From Desulfoluna sp942491485 (lineage in GTDB: Bacteria > Desulfobacterota > Desulfobacteria > Desulfobacterales > Desulfolunaceae), in assembly GCA_942491485.1 (NCBI GenBank), contig CALOAX010000002.1:1-64000 (forward strand): a DNA stretch of 64,000 nucleotides, given 5' to 3'. How positions within the stretch are numbered: the stretch's first letter is position 1; every line of letters begins with the position of its first letter. Below, one piece after another: positions 20,072-30,202 of this stretch. A program made the position numbers and the translations under genes. The notes under the pieces were generated by a model. It made no database searches. It saw nothing but the letters and a program-made list of their open reading frames with translations, and was not told where the DNA came from.

Positions 20072-20243
20072 TTCATTCAGACGGGTCATCACTATCAAAT
20101 AGTTAGCCGATGAGGCTTTTGTGCGGGGATGCTCAACAGTCACCCTCATTTCAGCCCTTAACGCATCCGGTGAGCGCCAGCGAACCGGATGCATCATGGG
20201 GTCCATAGGGATCATCCCCTGGCCGCCGAAAGCTCCTCTCTTT

Positions 20244-21884
20244 CTACTTCTTGGAATGCTTCAATGACGCCCGAATGAACTCCACGAAGAGGGGGTGGGG
20301 CTCCATGGGGCGGGACTTGAATTCCGGGTGGAACTGACAGCCCACATACCAGGGGTGATCGGGAACTTCCACGATCTCCACAAGCTCTCCGTTGGGGGAG
20401 GTGCCGCTCAGGATCAGCCCCTTTTCGGCAAGGGCATCCCGGAATTCGTTGTTGAATTCGTAGCGGTGACGGTGCCTCTCGGAGATGGTTTCATCGCCGT
20501 AGGCATCCCTTGCGAAGGTCCCCTCTTTCAAGGCGCAGGGATAGGCGCCGAGGCGCAGGGTGCCGCCCTTTTCCGAGAGGATATCCCGTTTTTCGGCCTC
20601 GCCGGTGCGCTCATTCACCCACTCGGTCATGAGATAGATAACGGGATGCTTGGTCTTGGAATCAAACTCGGTGCTGTTGGCGTCTTCCATGCCGGCGATA
20701 TGACGTGCGTATTCGATGACGGCGATCTGCATACCGAGGCAGATACCGAAGTACGGAACCTTGGTCTCACGTGCGTAACGTGCCGCAGCGATCTTGCCTT
20801 CGGTCCCTCGGGAGCCGAAGCCACCGGGAATGAGAATGCCGTCGGCATGGCCGAGGAGCTTCGCGGCGTTTGCATCGTCCACGGTTTCGGAGTCGACAAA
20901 GTCAAGATCCACACCGCAGTTGTTGGGAACCCCTGCGTGGTAGAGGGCCTCGTTGAGGCTCTTATAGGACTCGGTTAAATCCACATACTTGCCGACAATG
21001 GCAATGGTGATGCGCTTTTTCGGGTTCTTGAAACGGTGGACGAACTCCTTCCAGTTTTCAAGGCGGGGCGAGCGGGTCCAGATCTGGAGAAGCTTGACGA
21101 TCTTCTCGTCGAGCCCCTCTTCATGGTAGACCTGGGGCAGCTCGTAGATGCACCCCACGTCCCGTGCGGTGATGACGGCGTCATCGTCCACGTTGCAGAA
21201 AAGGGATATTTTCTTTTTAAGCTCTTTCGGGATCTCCCGGTCGGACCGGCAGATGAGGATGTTGGGCTGGATACCGATGCTGCGGAGCTCTTTGACGTTC
21301 TGCTGGGTGGGTTTGGTCTTGAGCTCACCGGCGGCGGCAATGTAGGGGACCAGGGTGAGATGAACGTACAGGACGTTCTCCTTGCCAAGGTCGGCCCGAA
21401 GCTGACGGATCGCCTCCAGAAAAGGAAGGCTCTCAATGTCCCCGATGGTGCCGCCGATTTCAATGAGGGCCACATCCACGTCTTTTCCCACCAGCAGGAT
21501 GCTGCGCTTGATTTCATCGGTGATGTGAGGGACAACCTGTACCGTAGCGCCAAGGTACTCCCCGCGCCTCTCCTTGGTGATAACGGAGTTGTAAATTTTC
21601 CCGGTGGTGAAGTTGCTGTTCCGGCCCATGCGGGCAGAGGTGAACCGCTCGTAGTGGCCGAGGTCGAGGTCCGTTTCGGCGCCGTCATCGGTAACGAACA
21701 CTTCGCCGTGCTGAAGAGGGCTCATGGTGCCCGGGTCCACGTTGATATACGGATCCAGTTTCTGAACTGTGACCTTCAGGCCACGGGCTTCAAGAAGTGC
21801 GCCGATCACTGCGGAGGCGAGCCCCTTACCCAGTGATGAAACCACCCCTCCGGTCACAAAAATGTACTTGGTGTTATGCCCCAT
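20244..21884 (-). CDS. pyrG: CTP synthase
   Basis: CTP synthase makes CTP from UTP, ATP and glutamine in the cytoplasm. The protein has 546 residues from ATG 21884 (MGHNTKYIFVTGG), preferred to an upstream non-ATG start because family members begin here and GAGGGT lies upstream. The synthetase domain shows VVSSLGKGLASAVIGALLE and YINVDPGTMSPLQHGEVFV. The C-terminal glutamine amidotransferase shows GILIPGGFGSRG, the nucleophile in YFGICLGMQ and the catalytic pair in CQFHPEFKSRP. The frame is complete with no anomalies. Its terminator is at 20036-20071. Confidence 0.97.
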   Translation of the reverse strand: MGHNTKYIFVTGGVVSSLGKGLASAVIGALLEARGLKVTVQKLDPYINVDPGTMSPLQHGEVFVTDDGAETDLDLGHYERFTSARMGRNSNFTTGKIYNSVITKERRGEYLGATVQVVPHITDEIKRSILLVGKDVDVALIEIGGTIGDIESLPFLEAIRQLRADLGKENVLYVHLTLVPYIAAAGELKTKPTQQNVKELRSIGIQPNILICRSDREIPKELKKKISLFCNVDDDAVITARDVGCIYELPQVYHEEGLDEKIVKLLQIWTRSPRLENWKEFVHRFKNPKKRITIAIVGKYVDLTESYKSLNEALYHAGVPNNCGVDLDFVDSETVDDANAAKLLGHADGILIPGGFGSRGTEGKIAAARYARETKVPYFGICLGMQIAVIEYARHIAGMEDANSTEFDSKTKHPVIYLMTEWVNERTGEAEKRDILSEKGGTLRLGAYPCALKEGTFARDAYGDETISERHRHRYEFNNEFRDALAEKGLILSGTSPNGELVEIVEVPDHPWYVGCQFHPEFKSRPMEPHPLFVEFIRASLKHSKK

Positions 21885-21945
21885 GAAAATACCCTCTGAA
21901 TCGCACAAGATGCGTTAAAAATGGATTAGTTGTTCAGGATTCTTC

Positions 21946-21993
21946 AAAAAAAAAGATAAGCACCGGGGTTATGAAAGACACCTGCTTATCTTT
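21946..21993 (-). terminator. Rho-independent terminator of the 22209-23075 gene
   Basis: The stem AAAGATAAGCA / TGCTTATCTTT has 11 pairs and a 20-base loop. On the minus strand it is followed by a T run. It lies between the stop of the upstream minus-strand gene and pyrG, separating the two transcripts. Confidence 0.7.
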
Positions 21994-22208
21994 AGTATCA
22001 CAATGGGGAAAGGTTCCGCCATTGTTATCACCCAGCTTGTTTTCAGTTGACTGGATATTATCCAATCACTTTTGGGAACGCAAGCCTTGATAGGTCAAGC
22101 CTGTGATTTCCCCTCTGATCTTCAAGAGAGCCCGAAAAAAATCACCAAATTTAAGTTTAAACTAATACCCCGCGCCGAATCGACACGGTTAGGGCACATC
22201 TCGTACCG

Positions 22209-23075
22209 TTAAAATGCCAAGGGATCGTTGGAGAGAATCCGCTCAATCTCTTCCATCTGCCGTTCCTGCTCGGAAGGCTCAGGGGCAGGTGTGTCTTCCT
22301 TGGGTTCAGCGGGCTGTTTCCGACTGTAAGTTGACCGGTCAAAAAGTTTGGCAGACAGGGGCTTGCCGGCCGTCACGCTCTCCACGCGGATCTCCCGAAA
22401 GAGCCGCCCTTCGGCATAAAATTCAATACGACGGGGAAACAAGGCGTTTCCCTGTTTAAACCAGTCGTGATACCAGATCTCCACCTTCTGGTTGGCCTTC
22501 CCCTCGAAAAGAATCCAGCGCATGGGCAGAAAGCTCTCCTTATCCACCCAGAACTGAGGCCTGACCGTGCGATCCGAAGCGGTGGCCCCCATCACCCAGG
22601 CGATACGACCGGCATGGCGATTCAGGGAGGTCACAGAAAGGTCCACCCCCGCGTCAAGGAGCCGTTTTTTCAAAAGACCCTCACGGCGAAACTGCAGCGG
22701 GTCCCGGTAGCGATCCGCCGCCCGTTGCGGACCTTCGTTCACCACCCCATCCACCACGCGAAACCAGGCGTCAAAGGTGGAGAGCTGCTCCACCTTCTTC
22801 TCCCCGGCCGTCACCACGGAATAAAACCGGTCAGGGGTCGCAAGCTTCACCACCTCATCAAAGACCAGGTTCGCCCCTTCGGCCTCTTCGGTGGTCGCAC
22901 TGCGAAAAAAGATCTCTTTCTGTTGGATGGTCACCGTCACGGGCTTGCCGAGTTTTCTCGCCATCTGTCGGGTGATCTGGGAAGAAGAGAGAAGATACGC
23001 CTGGGCAGAGCCGGCGGAAACCACGAATAAAAAGATGAGAAGGGAAAGGATTCGTCTGTGTGTCACTTGCTTCAT
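22209..23075 (-). CDS. Secreted protein, LolA/outer-membrane lipoprotein-carrier-like
   Basis: The protein has 288 residues with a signal peptide (SLLIFLFVVSAGSAQA). The mature domain has the strand pattern of LolA/LolB-like or lipoprotein-sorting proteins: a 'product of x' line VVDGVVNEGPQRAADRY and the segment PQFWVDKESFLPMRWILFEG followed by KVEIWYHDW and ALFPRRIEFYAEGRLF. The C-terminal 40 residues are rich in Pro and Glu and likely unfolded. I cannot name the family with certainty. A role in the periplasm or at the outer membrane is inferred. The gene has its own terminator and lies between pyrG and eno. Confidence 0.65.
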   Translation of the reverse strand: MKQVTHRRILSLLIFLFVVSAGSAQAYLLSSSQITRQMARKLGKPVTVTIQQKEIFFRSATTEEAEGANLVFDEVVKLATPDRFYSVVTAGEKKVEQLSTFDAWFRVVDGVVNEGPQRAADRYRDPLQFRREGLLKKRLLDAGVDLSVTSLNRHAGRIAWVMGATASDRTVRPQFWVDKESFLPMRWILFEGKANQKVEIWYHDWFKQGNALFPRRIEFYAEGRLFREIRVESVTAGKPLSAKLFDRSTYSRKQPAEPKEDTPAPEPSEQERQMEEIERILSNDPLAF

Positions 23076-23104
23076 TACGGCACACGCTCTGTGGGGTTGG
23101 GGGG

Positions 23105-23265
23105 TTAAAAAACAGCCTCCGGCGGCAAGGGTGGCGGAGGCGACTTGCCCCTTGTTCCCCGGGTCAAATCACCTCCGCATTCAGCGGCTCCCAAAAGTTA
23201 ACAACTGCTTGATAACCTTTTTAAAAGTTTGGCCCCCGGCAGGGCCGCCGGAGGCACTTTTTGGA
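23105..23265. repeat. Two dispersed repeat copies upstream of gene 23075 and downstream of eno
   Basis: A module-1 copy (GCCTCCGGCGGCAAGG at about 23113) with a degenerate hairpin region to about 23180 is followed by a reversed module-3 copy (AAAAGTTTGGCCCCC then GGCAGGGCCGCCGGAGGC, about 23222-23262). Confidence 0.65.
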
Positions 23266-23297
23266 GAACTGAACAGTCACCAAAAAATATCGCGTCG

Positions 23298-24569
23298 CTA
23301 TCCGAAGATATGTCCGTTGTAGCGTGCGGCAGCACCCAGCTCTTCCTCAATACGGATCAGCTGGTTGTACTTGGAGACACGATCGCTTCGGGACAAGGAC
23401 CCGGTCTTGATCTGGCCGGCGTTGACGGCCACGGCAAGGTCCGCAATGAAGGTATCTGCCGTCTCCCCGGAGCGGTGAGAAATCACCGTTGTGAAACCAG
23501 CCTGGGTGGCCATCTCGATGGCATCCAGGGTCTCGGAAACGGTCCCGATCTGATTCAGCTTAATAAGGATGGAGTTGGCGGCGGAATCGATGATCCCTTT
23601 TTCCAGAATAGCGGGGTTGGTGACGAACACGTCGTCGCCCACCAGCTGCACGGTATCCCCCAGACGTTCGGTCATGCGGATCCAGCCGTCCCAATCGCCT
23701 TCGGCAAGGCCGTCTTCGATGGAGACCACGGGGTAGTTTTCTACCAGGGACGCATAGTAGTCGATCATCTCATCGGCGGTGAGGCTTCGGCCTTCTCCCT
23801 CGAGAACATACTTGCCATCTTTATAAAACTCGCTGGCGGCGGCGTCCAGGGCCAGGGAAATATCCTCACCTGGCACGTAACCGGCCATCTTGATGGCCTC
23901 CATGATGAGCTGGATGGCCTCTTCGTTGGAGCCGAGGTCGGGTGCAAAGCCCCCCTCATCACCCACACCGGTGCTGAGCCCCTTGCCTTTGAGAAGCGTC
24001 TTGAGGTTGTGGAAGGTCTCGGCACCCATGCGCACAGCCTCGGAGACGGTTTCAGCACTCACAGGAATAATCATGAACTCCTGGATATCGAGGCTGTTGG
24101 TGGCGTGGGACCCGCCGTTGATGATGTTCATCATGGGAACCGGCATGTTGCGGGCATTAACCCCACCCAGGTACTTGTACAGGGGAAGGCTGAAGGCGTT
24201 GGCGGCGGCGCGGGCAACAGCCATGGAGACGCCAAGCATGGCGTTGGCACCCAGAGCAGACTTGTTTTCAGTGCCATCGATTTCGATCATGTGCTTGTCT
24301 ATGGCCGCCTGATCCGCTGCATTCATGCCCATAACCTCAGGGGCGATCTTCTCCATGATATTGGCGACAGCCTGAACCACCCCCTTACCAAGGTAGCGGC
24401 CCTTGTCCCCGTCTCTGAGCTCCAATGCTTCACGGGTCCCGGTGGAGGCACCTGAAGGGACAGCTGCGCGCCCCATGGCGCCGCAAGCCAGGGTTACATC
24501 CACTTCCACGGTGGGGTTGCCACGTGAATCCAGAATCTCTCGTGCCTTAACATCAACTATAGCGGTCAT
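23298..24569 (-). CDS. eno: Enolase
   Basis: Enolase interconverts 2-phosphoglycerate and phosphoenolpyruvate in glycolysis and gluconeogenesis. The protein has 423 residues from ATG 24569 behind GGAGGAA. It shows AREILDSRGNPTVEVDV at the start, the active-site glycine loop VPSGASTGTREALELRD, the GVGDEGGFAPDL segment, metal ligands in SIEDGLAEGDWDGW and VGDDVFVTNP, and the signature LIKLNQIGTVSETLDAI. The catalytic region SHRSGETADTFIADLAV is present. There are no frame problems. It appears monocistronic, with a repeat pair immediately downstream. Confidence 0.97.
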   Translation of the reverse strand: MTAIVDVKAREILDSRGNPTVEVDVTLACGAMGRAAVPSGASTGTREALELRDGDKGRYLGKGVVQAVANIMEKIAPEVMGMNAADQAAIDKHMIEIDGTENKSALGANAMLGVSMAVARAAANAFSLPLYKYLGGVNARNMPVPMMNIINGGSHATNSLDIQEFMIIPVSAETVSEAVRMGAETFHNLKTLLKGKGLSTGVGDEGGFAPDLGSNEEAIQLIMEAIKMAGYVPGEDISLALDAAASEFYKDGKYVLEGEGRSLTADEMIDYYASLVENYPVVSIEDGLAEGDWDGWIRMTERLGDTVQLVGDDVFVTNPAILEKGIIDSAANSILIKLNQIGTVSETLDAIEMATQAGFTTVISHRSGETADTFIADLAVAVNAGQIKTGSLSRSDRVSKYNQLIRIEEELGAAARYNGHIFG

Positions 24570-24899
24570 CTATTCCTCCAGAAATGGCCCCCTTCACCCA
24601 TGGGAAGGGGGCAGATAAACCTCAGGCGTCTACCCGGATAGCGGGCGAGCCGGTTTGTGAAATACCTTTATATACTGGCCCCGCAAAAAGACCACCACGT
24701 GCTTGCCGACAGACACCATGGCAGGCACGCATTTACCAGAAAACCGTGTGATCTCGTGAGACACCGTCAATGGCGTCTTGTCACGAAGGTATTTTGTAGA
24801 CGGGGTGCGATCTCCCGGCGGGACATAATGATGATGGTTCCGTTATCATCCAAGGGCCTAAAAGCGCCAAAAGTAACCTACAACTCCCCCGTGGCTCTG
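24570..24899. other. Gap between eno and the Nudix gene
   Basis: I see no gene, repeat copy or terminator in these 330 bases. The part nearest eno (24570-24650) should contain its promoter. Confidence 0.4.
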
Positions 24900-25580
24900 T
24901 CAAGTAGCCGCAACCGGTCCCTTTCGGGTGTGCTGGACCAGCTCCCGCACCAGTTCCGCTGTGATCCCCCAAAGGGTCCCGTGGGGGGTCTCCCAAAAAT
25001 AGACCTCACGGGTGAGCCCTCCCCAGGGTTTATGGTACCGTTCCGGCAAGCCCAGCTCCTGCGCGGGAAGCAGGGTGACCCGCCCTTTTTTGGGGTGGTC
25101 GTAATGAGGTTCCACCATCAGCCGCACATGGTGAACGTCAGGATCTGTCATTTCAAAGTAAGACAAAGGCATGGTAAACCAGGCGGCCACTTCATCCTTG
25201 TTAATCATCATGTTCTCAAGGGACCCATCCTCCAAAAGCCCGACATAGCAGGAGACCGTCACCCCCACGGAGGTGATCAGGGTATCCAACTGCCCGATGA
25301 CCGTCACCTGATCCGGCGCAATCCCCATCTCTTCACAGCACTCACGCAGGGCTGTGGCTTGAAGGTCTTTGTCCTTACCGGCATCGAATCCTCCGCCGGG
25401 AAAGGAGATCTCTCCCCCCTGGCGGATCCCCTCGGTGCGTTTCTGAAAAAGAAGATGAAGCTCTCCGTTCACCTTCACCACCGGGGCAAGAACAGATGAG
25501 TGGATAAACCGATCCCACCCCAGCACCCCCGGGCGGCTGGGCATACTCTGCTTCAAATGATCAACGGCATCCATGGTCAT
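24900..25580 (-). CDS. Nudix hydrolase, CoA pyrophosphatase (NudL)-like
   Basis: The start at 25580 is preferred because GGGGAGACGGG lies directly before it; an upstream ATG at 25613 would add 11 residues. The protein (226 residues) carries the combined CoA-Nudix signature LLFQKRTEGIRQGGEISFPGG (read as LLFQKRTEG, then GGEISFPGG) and a Nudix helix TALRECCEEMGI. This family cleaves CoA and acyl-CoA to phosphopantetheine and 3',5'-ADP, probably as housecleaning. The tail (TREVYFWETPHGTLWGITA) is usual for NudL-like proteins. The Nudix box has Lys where many relatives have Glu just before the helix. It stands alone. Confidence 0.8.
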   Translation of the reverse strand: MTMDAVDHLKQSMPSRPGVLGWDRFIHSSVLAPVVKVNGELHLLFQKRTEGIRQGGEISFPGGGFDAGKDKDLQATALRECCEEMGIAPDQVTVIGQLDTLITSVGVTVSCYVGLLEDGSLENMMINKDEVAAWFTMPLSYFEMTDPDVHHVRLMVEPHYDHPKKGRVTLLPAQELGLPERYHKPWGGLTREVYFWETPHGTLWGITAELVRELVQHTRKGPVAAT

Positions 25581-25613
25581 ACCCGTCTCCCCACTGAATA
25601 ATGATACATTCAT

Positions 25614-26123
25614 TTCATATAAAAGAGTTGAATAGTTAGATACAATTTATATCGCACCCCACACAAAAAAAACGACCGTGTCCGATGATTCAGAAACCAT
25701 CCGACATTTCATACCCCACCTACTTGTGCCTACGTGCTCACCCTTCGGCCTGTCAACACAAAACCCGGCCATCCCGCCGCAAGCCTTGTCACCTGTTCCT
25801 TTTCACCTCTCCTTTTTTGCATTGCCATCTGGAGCGACTCTGTGTATTTATCACCAGAGAAATCCAATTAAAAGGACAGCCAATCCATTGGCTGCCAACG
25901 ATCTTCGGTTCCGCGGGCACTGGTTACAGACCCTGTATCAGGGATCACCACCATGGCTCCATCACCGTTGGCAAGTTTTTTCAGGTCTTACGCCATGATA
26001 AGCAACGATCCCTGAATACCCTTGAAATGAACACTGTTTTTCAATGTGTACTGCATACGTTAGCCACACATCCGCCCCTTAAAAGGGGGGGATCCCAATG
26101 CCCAGGCAGTGGACAGGAGTGAT
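25614..26123. other. Gap between divergent Nudix and sigma-54 regulator genes
   Basis: There are 510 bases without a supportable gene. An open frame at 25678-25998 lacks an RBS and its composition (Pro, His, Ser rich) is unlike a real protein. The region must hold two divergent promoters. No clear motif was found. Confidence 0.4.
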
Positions 26124-27580
26124 ATGGAAGTTCAAGAACAAGCCCTGATCCTTGTGGTCGATGACGACCCACTCTTTTTTGACAGCATGAAGAGCCTCAT
26201 CACCCGGATGGGGCACCACATTTGTGGAGCCGGCTCCCTGAGTGAGGCCCATGCCGTTTAAAGGAAGAACCTGTAGACATCGTCTCCTGGACCTGTTTCT
26301 TCCTGACGGCATGGGCGTCGACCACATCGAAAGCATCTGCCACAGCCCCTCCAGCCCCGCCCTGATCATGATCACCGGCAATGGGGATCCCGACTCGGCA
26401 GGCCTCGCCATCAGAAAAGGTGCCCTGGACTTCCTTGTCAAACCCTCGTCGGTCCATGACACCCGGCAGGCCATCACACGTGCCCTTGCCCATCGCCAGA
26501 CAATACAAAACTACGAGCGGCCTCAGCTCACCCTCGATGCCATCATTGGAAAAAGCGAACCCATCCGCCACTGTTTTGACCTGGTCGCCCGAGCCGCCGG
26601 ATGCCACTCCGGTGTGCTCATCACCGGAGAAACCGGTACGGGCAAAGAGCTCTTCGCCCGTACCATCCACGACAACAGCCCGAGAAAAGATCATAATTTT
26701 GTCACCGTGGACTGCGCCGCCCTCACCGAAACCCTGGTGGAGAGCACCCTCTTCGGCCACCGCAAAGGGGCCTTTACCAGTGCAGACCAAGACCGCCCAG
26801 GCCTTGTCAAAGCCGCAGACAAAGGCACCCTCTTTCTCGATGAAATCGGCGAGATGCCACTCTCCCTGCAGAAAACCTTTCTTCGGGTGCTCCAGGAAAA
26901 ACGCTTCCGGCCCGTGGGACAAACAACGGAAATAGAAAGTGATTTCCGTCTCATCGCCGCCACCAACCGTGATCTCTCCCGCATGGTGGATGAAGGCCGA
27001 TTCCGCCAGGACCTTCTCTTCCGCCTGCGGGCCTTCACCCTGGAGCTGCCCCCCTTGCGCAACCGAAGTGAAGACCTCAAACCCCTTGCCGAACACCATG
27101 CCCGAGGACTTGCCTCACGCTACGGCATGGAAGAGAAGCAGTTCGAATCCCGGCTTTTTTACCATCCTGGAGCGCTGCCCCTGGCCCGGCAACGTCCGGG
27201 AACTCTTCAATGTCATCGAGCACGCCTTCTTCGCCACCGGAGAGCGCCCCACCATCCACATCATGGACCTGCCCCAGGAGATCCGCATCGAAATGGCACA
27301 GCTCTCCGTGAAGATGGGGCTAACCATCGGGACCCCGCAACCCCCTTCGGATGGGGCGGCCGATGAAGACCTCAAATACTTCTTTGCCCACGGCGAGCCC
27401 TCCATCAAGGATGTAAAAAACCGCGTGGAATGCCGCTACCTGGAAGAGATCATCCGCCACACCGAAGGCGACGTGCACCGCATGCTCGAAATCTCCGGCC
27501 TCTCCCGATCCCACCTCTACGCCATGATCAAACGCTTCAACCTCACCCGGTATTTAAAAAATAAACACAAACCAAGTTGA
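26124..27580 (+). CDS. Sigma-54-dependent response regulator (receiver, AAA+, Fis HTH), frameshifted
   Basis: The ATG at 26124 follows ACAGGAG. The receiver (ALILVVDDDPLFF, DLFLPDGMGV) is followed by an AAA+ activator domain with Walker A GETGTGKELFARTIH, the loop HRKGAFTSAD, Walker B GTLFLDEIGEMPL, and RQDLLFRLRAF. The C-terminus has WPGNVREL and a Fis-type helix-turn-helix (MLEISGLSRSHLYAMIKRF). Three one-base slips, near 26258 (TTT), 26290 (CC) and 27152 (CCC), break the frame; each is a homopolymer change and correcting them gives about 485 residues. The sigma-54 contact loop reads GAFTSA instead of the common GAFTGA. No sensor kinase partner is adjacent, so its input is unknown. Confidence 0.85.
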
Positions 27581-27654
27581 GCCTCCGGCGGCCAGCGGAC
27601 AAACTCATGAAAAGTTCATCAACAGACTAGAATTATTCTTCAGTGACTGACACA

Positions 27655-27765
27655 GACTGACACCCGCGGATCTGCCTCGTCCCGAGGCCCGAGGTGCAAA
27701 AAGCGCACCAACGTGCTTTCGAGGTGGCACCCCGCGTCCGTCCGTGAGGCATCCTTTTAAACGGT
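27655..27765 (+). repeat. Degenerate dispersed hairpin repeat
   Basis: CGTCCCGAGGCCCGAGG and CGTGCTTTCGAGGTGGCACC resemble the loop and module-1 parts of the repeat family in reversed order. Arms are poorly preserved. Confidence 0.4.
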
Positions 27766-27785
27766 CCCCCTGACTCGACAAAATA

Positions 27786-27823
27786 CAAAAAGCCCCCGCA
27801 TCGGTCGATACGGGGGCTTTTTC
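27786..27823. terminator. Bidirectional terminator between the sigma-54 regulator and purB
   Basis: The stem AAAAAGCCCCCG / CGGGGGCTTTTT lies between the convergent genes, with A and T runs that allow use from both sides. Confidence 0.85.
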
Positions 27824-27847
27824 AGAGTGCGGTATGAATCTAAGGGA

Positions 27848-29214
27848 TCAGTTCTTGTTTGCGAAGTAGTGATCCACCTGCTCTGCTGCGAGCCCCACGT
27901 ATCGGGCGGGGGTGAGCTCCTTCAGGCGGGCCTTGGCCTCTGCCGGAACCATCTCCAAAGAGTCGATAAAGGTGGCGAGTTCCGCTTCGGTGATGCGGAC
28001 GCCGCGTGTCAGGGCTTTAAGTTTCTCGTAGGGATTCTCTTCGCCGTAGACGCGCATCACGGTCTGGATGGGTTCGGCCAGGAGCTCCTGATTGCCGTCA
28101 AGGTCCGCCAGCATGGCCGCTTCGTTGATTTCCATCTTGCCCATGCCCTTGATGGTGTTTTTAAACCCGATGACAACGTATCCGAAAAGGGCCCCCATGT
28201 TCCGGAGCACGGTGCTGTCGGTCAGGTCTCTCTGAAAACGGGAGTTGAGCAGCTTCACGGCGAGGTGGTCCATCATGGAGATAGCGACCCCCAGGTTGCC
28301 TTCGCTGTTTTCAAAGTCAATGGGGTTGACCTTGTGGGGCATGGTGGAAGATCCCACCTCGCCTGCCACGGTCTTCTGCTTGAAGTAGCCAAGGGATACG
28401 TACCCCCACATGTCGCGATCCAGATCAATGATGATGGAAGAGGCGCGTACCATGGAATGAAGGGCTTCGGCGATATAGCTGTTGGGGTTGATCTGGGTGG
28501 TGTAGTAAAGGGGCTTACCTTCAGGTAATCGCGCACAAAGCGCTCACCAGCGGCGATCCAGTCCACATTCGGGAAGGCGGCGGTATGGGCGTTGTAACCA
28601 CCGGTGGCGCCGTTCATCTTGGCTCCAATGTCGACAGCCGCAAGGTGTTTCATCTCCCGACGGAGACGCCAGGCGAAGTTCACCATCTCTTTCCCCACGG
28701 TGGTGGGGGTGGCGGGCTGCCCGTGGGTGCGGGACATCATGGGCTTGTCACGCCAGGATTTCGCCATGGCCTCAACGGCGGAGAGGAGCTCTTCCATGAC
28801 GGCAAGCACCTCGTCACGACCTTTTTCAATCATCAAGGCATAGGCGGTGTTGTTGATATCATCTGAGGTGCAGGCGAAGTGGGTCCACTCGCGGATATCG
28901 GAGAAGCCCTTCTCGTCCAGCTTCTCCTTGATATAATATTCAACAGCTTTCACGTCGTGGTTGGTGGTGCTTTCGATCTCTTTAACGCGAAGGGCTCCCG
29001 TTTCGCTGAAGGTATCGGCAATCTCACGAACCGCCTCCTTCCAGTCCCCTTCGGGCGCGGCAAAGCCAAGGTCATCAATGATGAATTCCAGCCACCTGGC
29101 CTCCACCAGCACGCGATGACGAATCAGTCCGTATTCTGAAAAAATATCCCGAAGCGATTCGGTGAGCCTTCTGTACCTGCCGTCAAGAACGGTGAGAGCC
29201 TTCACTTGATCCAT
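27848..29214 (-). CDS. purB: Adenylosuccinate lyase (one frameshift)
   Basis: PurB catalyses two steps of purine synthesis: release of fumarate from SAICAR and from adenylosuccinate. From ATG 29214 the protein reads LDGRYRRLTESLRDIFSEYG, HDVKAVEYYIKE, FACTSDDINNTAYALM and SRTHGQPATPTTVGKEM. In the second frame it reads the fumarase-superfamily signature GSSTMPHKVNPIDFENSEGN. The two parts meet near 28515, where adding one C to a CCC run (minus strand) gives LKVSPLYYTTQINPNSYIAEA, exactly as expected. About 455 residues result, normal for the long PurB type. Loss of purB would cause purine auxotrophy, so an assembly error is the likelier cause. Confidence 0.93.
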
Positions 29215-29488
29215 GGTCCGTTGTCCTGTTGTGATTTGGTTATTGAAAAATGGCCGATCAAATCATCGCAGCCATGGAGCGGTCCATGGGCGGCTTTTCT
29301 CTTTGACGGGATCATCTTAATTTTATCGAGTCTTCAATCAGGCGCCTGTCTTGAGCCTGCAGCCTGGCATCTTTAATAAAACCAGAACCCACAGGGATTA
29401 CGCGGGAAGTCCTATCACATGATGCCGGGGTGAGACAACCGGTTTCCAAAGACAGGGGGCCAGTATTGCCAGAGGCAGCCATCACCCC

Positions 29489-29797
29489 TCAAGGCAGCTT
29501 TTTTTGCAGGTCCCTCCAGAAACGCCGGCTCCGGAGGGCCAGCTCCTCTTTGTCCCGACAGAGGTGGGGTAACCCCAGCTCCACGGTGATGGAGCTTCCC
29601 ACTTCAAGGGAGAGATCCACCTTGAAGACCGGCTCGCCTTTGTGGGCCGCGATGGTCACGCCGGCCACCTCAAAGGAGGTCAAAGCCAGGCCACGCCCCA
29701 GCAAGGTTTCCAGGGCATCGCGGTCCAATCCCTCGCACACCCGTTCAACCATGGCCTCTTCACCGGTTTGTATCTCAATGGGATCTGCTGCAATCAT
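29489..29797 (-). CDS. Hypothetical protein, 102 residues
   Basis: The start at 29797 is chosen for its AGAGGAA site; an upstream ATG at 29842 is possible. The protein is a small mixed alpha/beta domain without signal peptide (ERVCEGLDRDALETLLGR, SFEVAGVTIAAHKGEPVFKV, SITVELGLPHL, RRFWRDLQKKL). I do not recognise the family. It lies 274 bases upstream of purB on the same strand. Confidence 0.5.
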   Translation of the reverse strand: MIAADPIEIQTGEEAMVERVCEGLDRDALETLLGRGLALTSFEVAGVTIAAHKGEPVFKVDLSLEVGSSITVELGLPHLCRDKEELALRSRRFWRDLQKKLP

Positions 29798-30022
29798 GGT
29801 TCCTCTTTGATGCTCCGTCCTCCCGATGCCTATACCCAGCAAGGTGAGCCCACCGAATTCACGTATAAATTCACAGTATCACCCGCCCTTCCCAGGGAAC
29901 TCGTCTCGTACAAAGCCCTTTCAGATCTTTAAGGATTCCCTTCACAAAACCACACTTGTAAAAAGAGATCAACTCTGTTAACCCATTTCCAGTGAAATGC
30001 CTGTCATGCCTTGCATGAAAAA

Positions 30023-30118
30023 CTGCCCGGCGGCAAGGTTTGCCACCAAGAAAGCTTATTGCGGATCGTTTTGTCCCCCTCGTACCTCGGAGCAAATCCA
30101 TCCGCCTTTGATTCGATG
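30023..30118 (+). repeat. Dispersed composite repeat copy
   Basis: A degenerate module 1 (GCCCGGCGGCAAGG) is followed by hairpin arms GCGGAT (30061-30066) and ATCCGC (30100-30105) around CCCCCTCGTACCTCGG. It lies in the 400-base gap before the NrtA-like gene, which otherwise shows only the RBS region near 30190. Confidence 0.6.
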
Positions 30119-30202
30119 TGAAGCCGAAATCATGTACTTGATCCTGCCTTCCCGATCTTAATTTTTTAACAGTACACCTTCATTAAGAGGAGAGGCGAGA
30201 CA

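Noticed and set aside
25678..26122. Two overlapping open frames between the Nudix and sigma-54 genes
   Set aside because: They lack RBS and have Pro/His/Ser-rich composition unlike real proteins of this genome.
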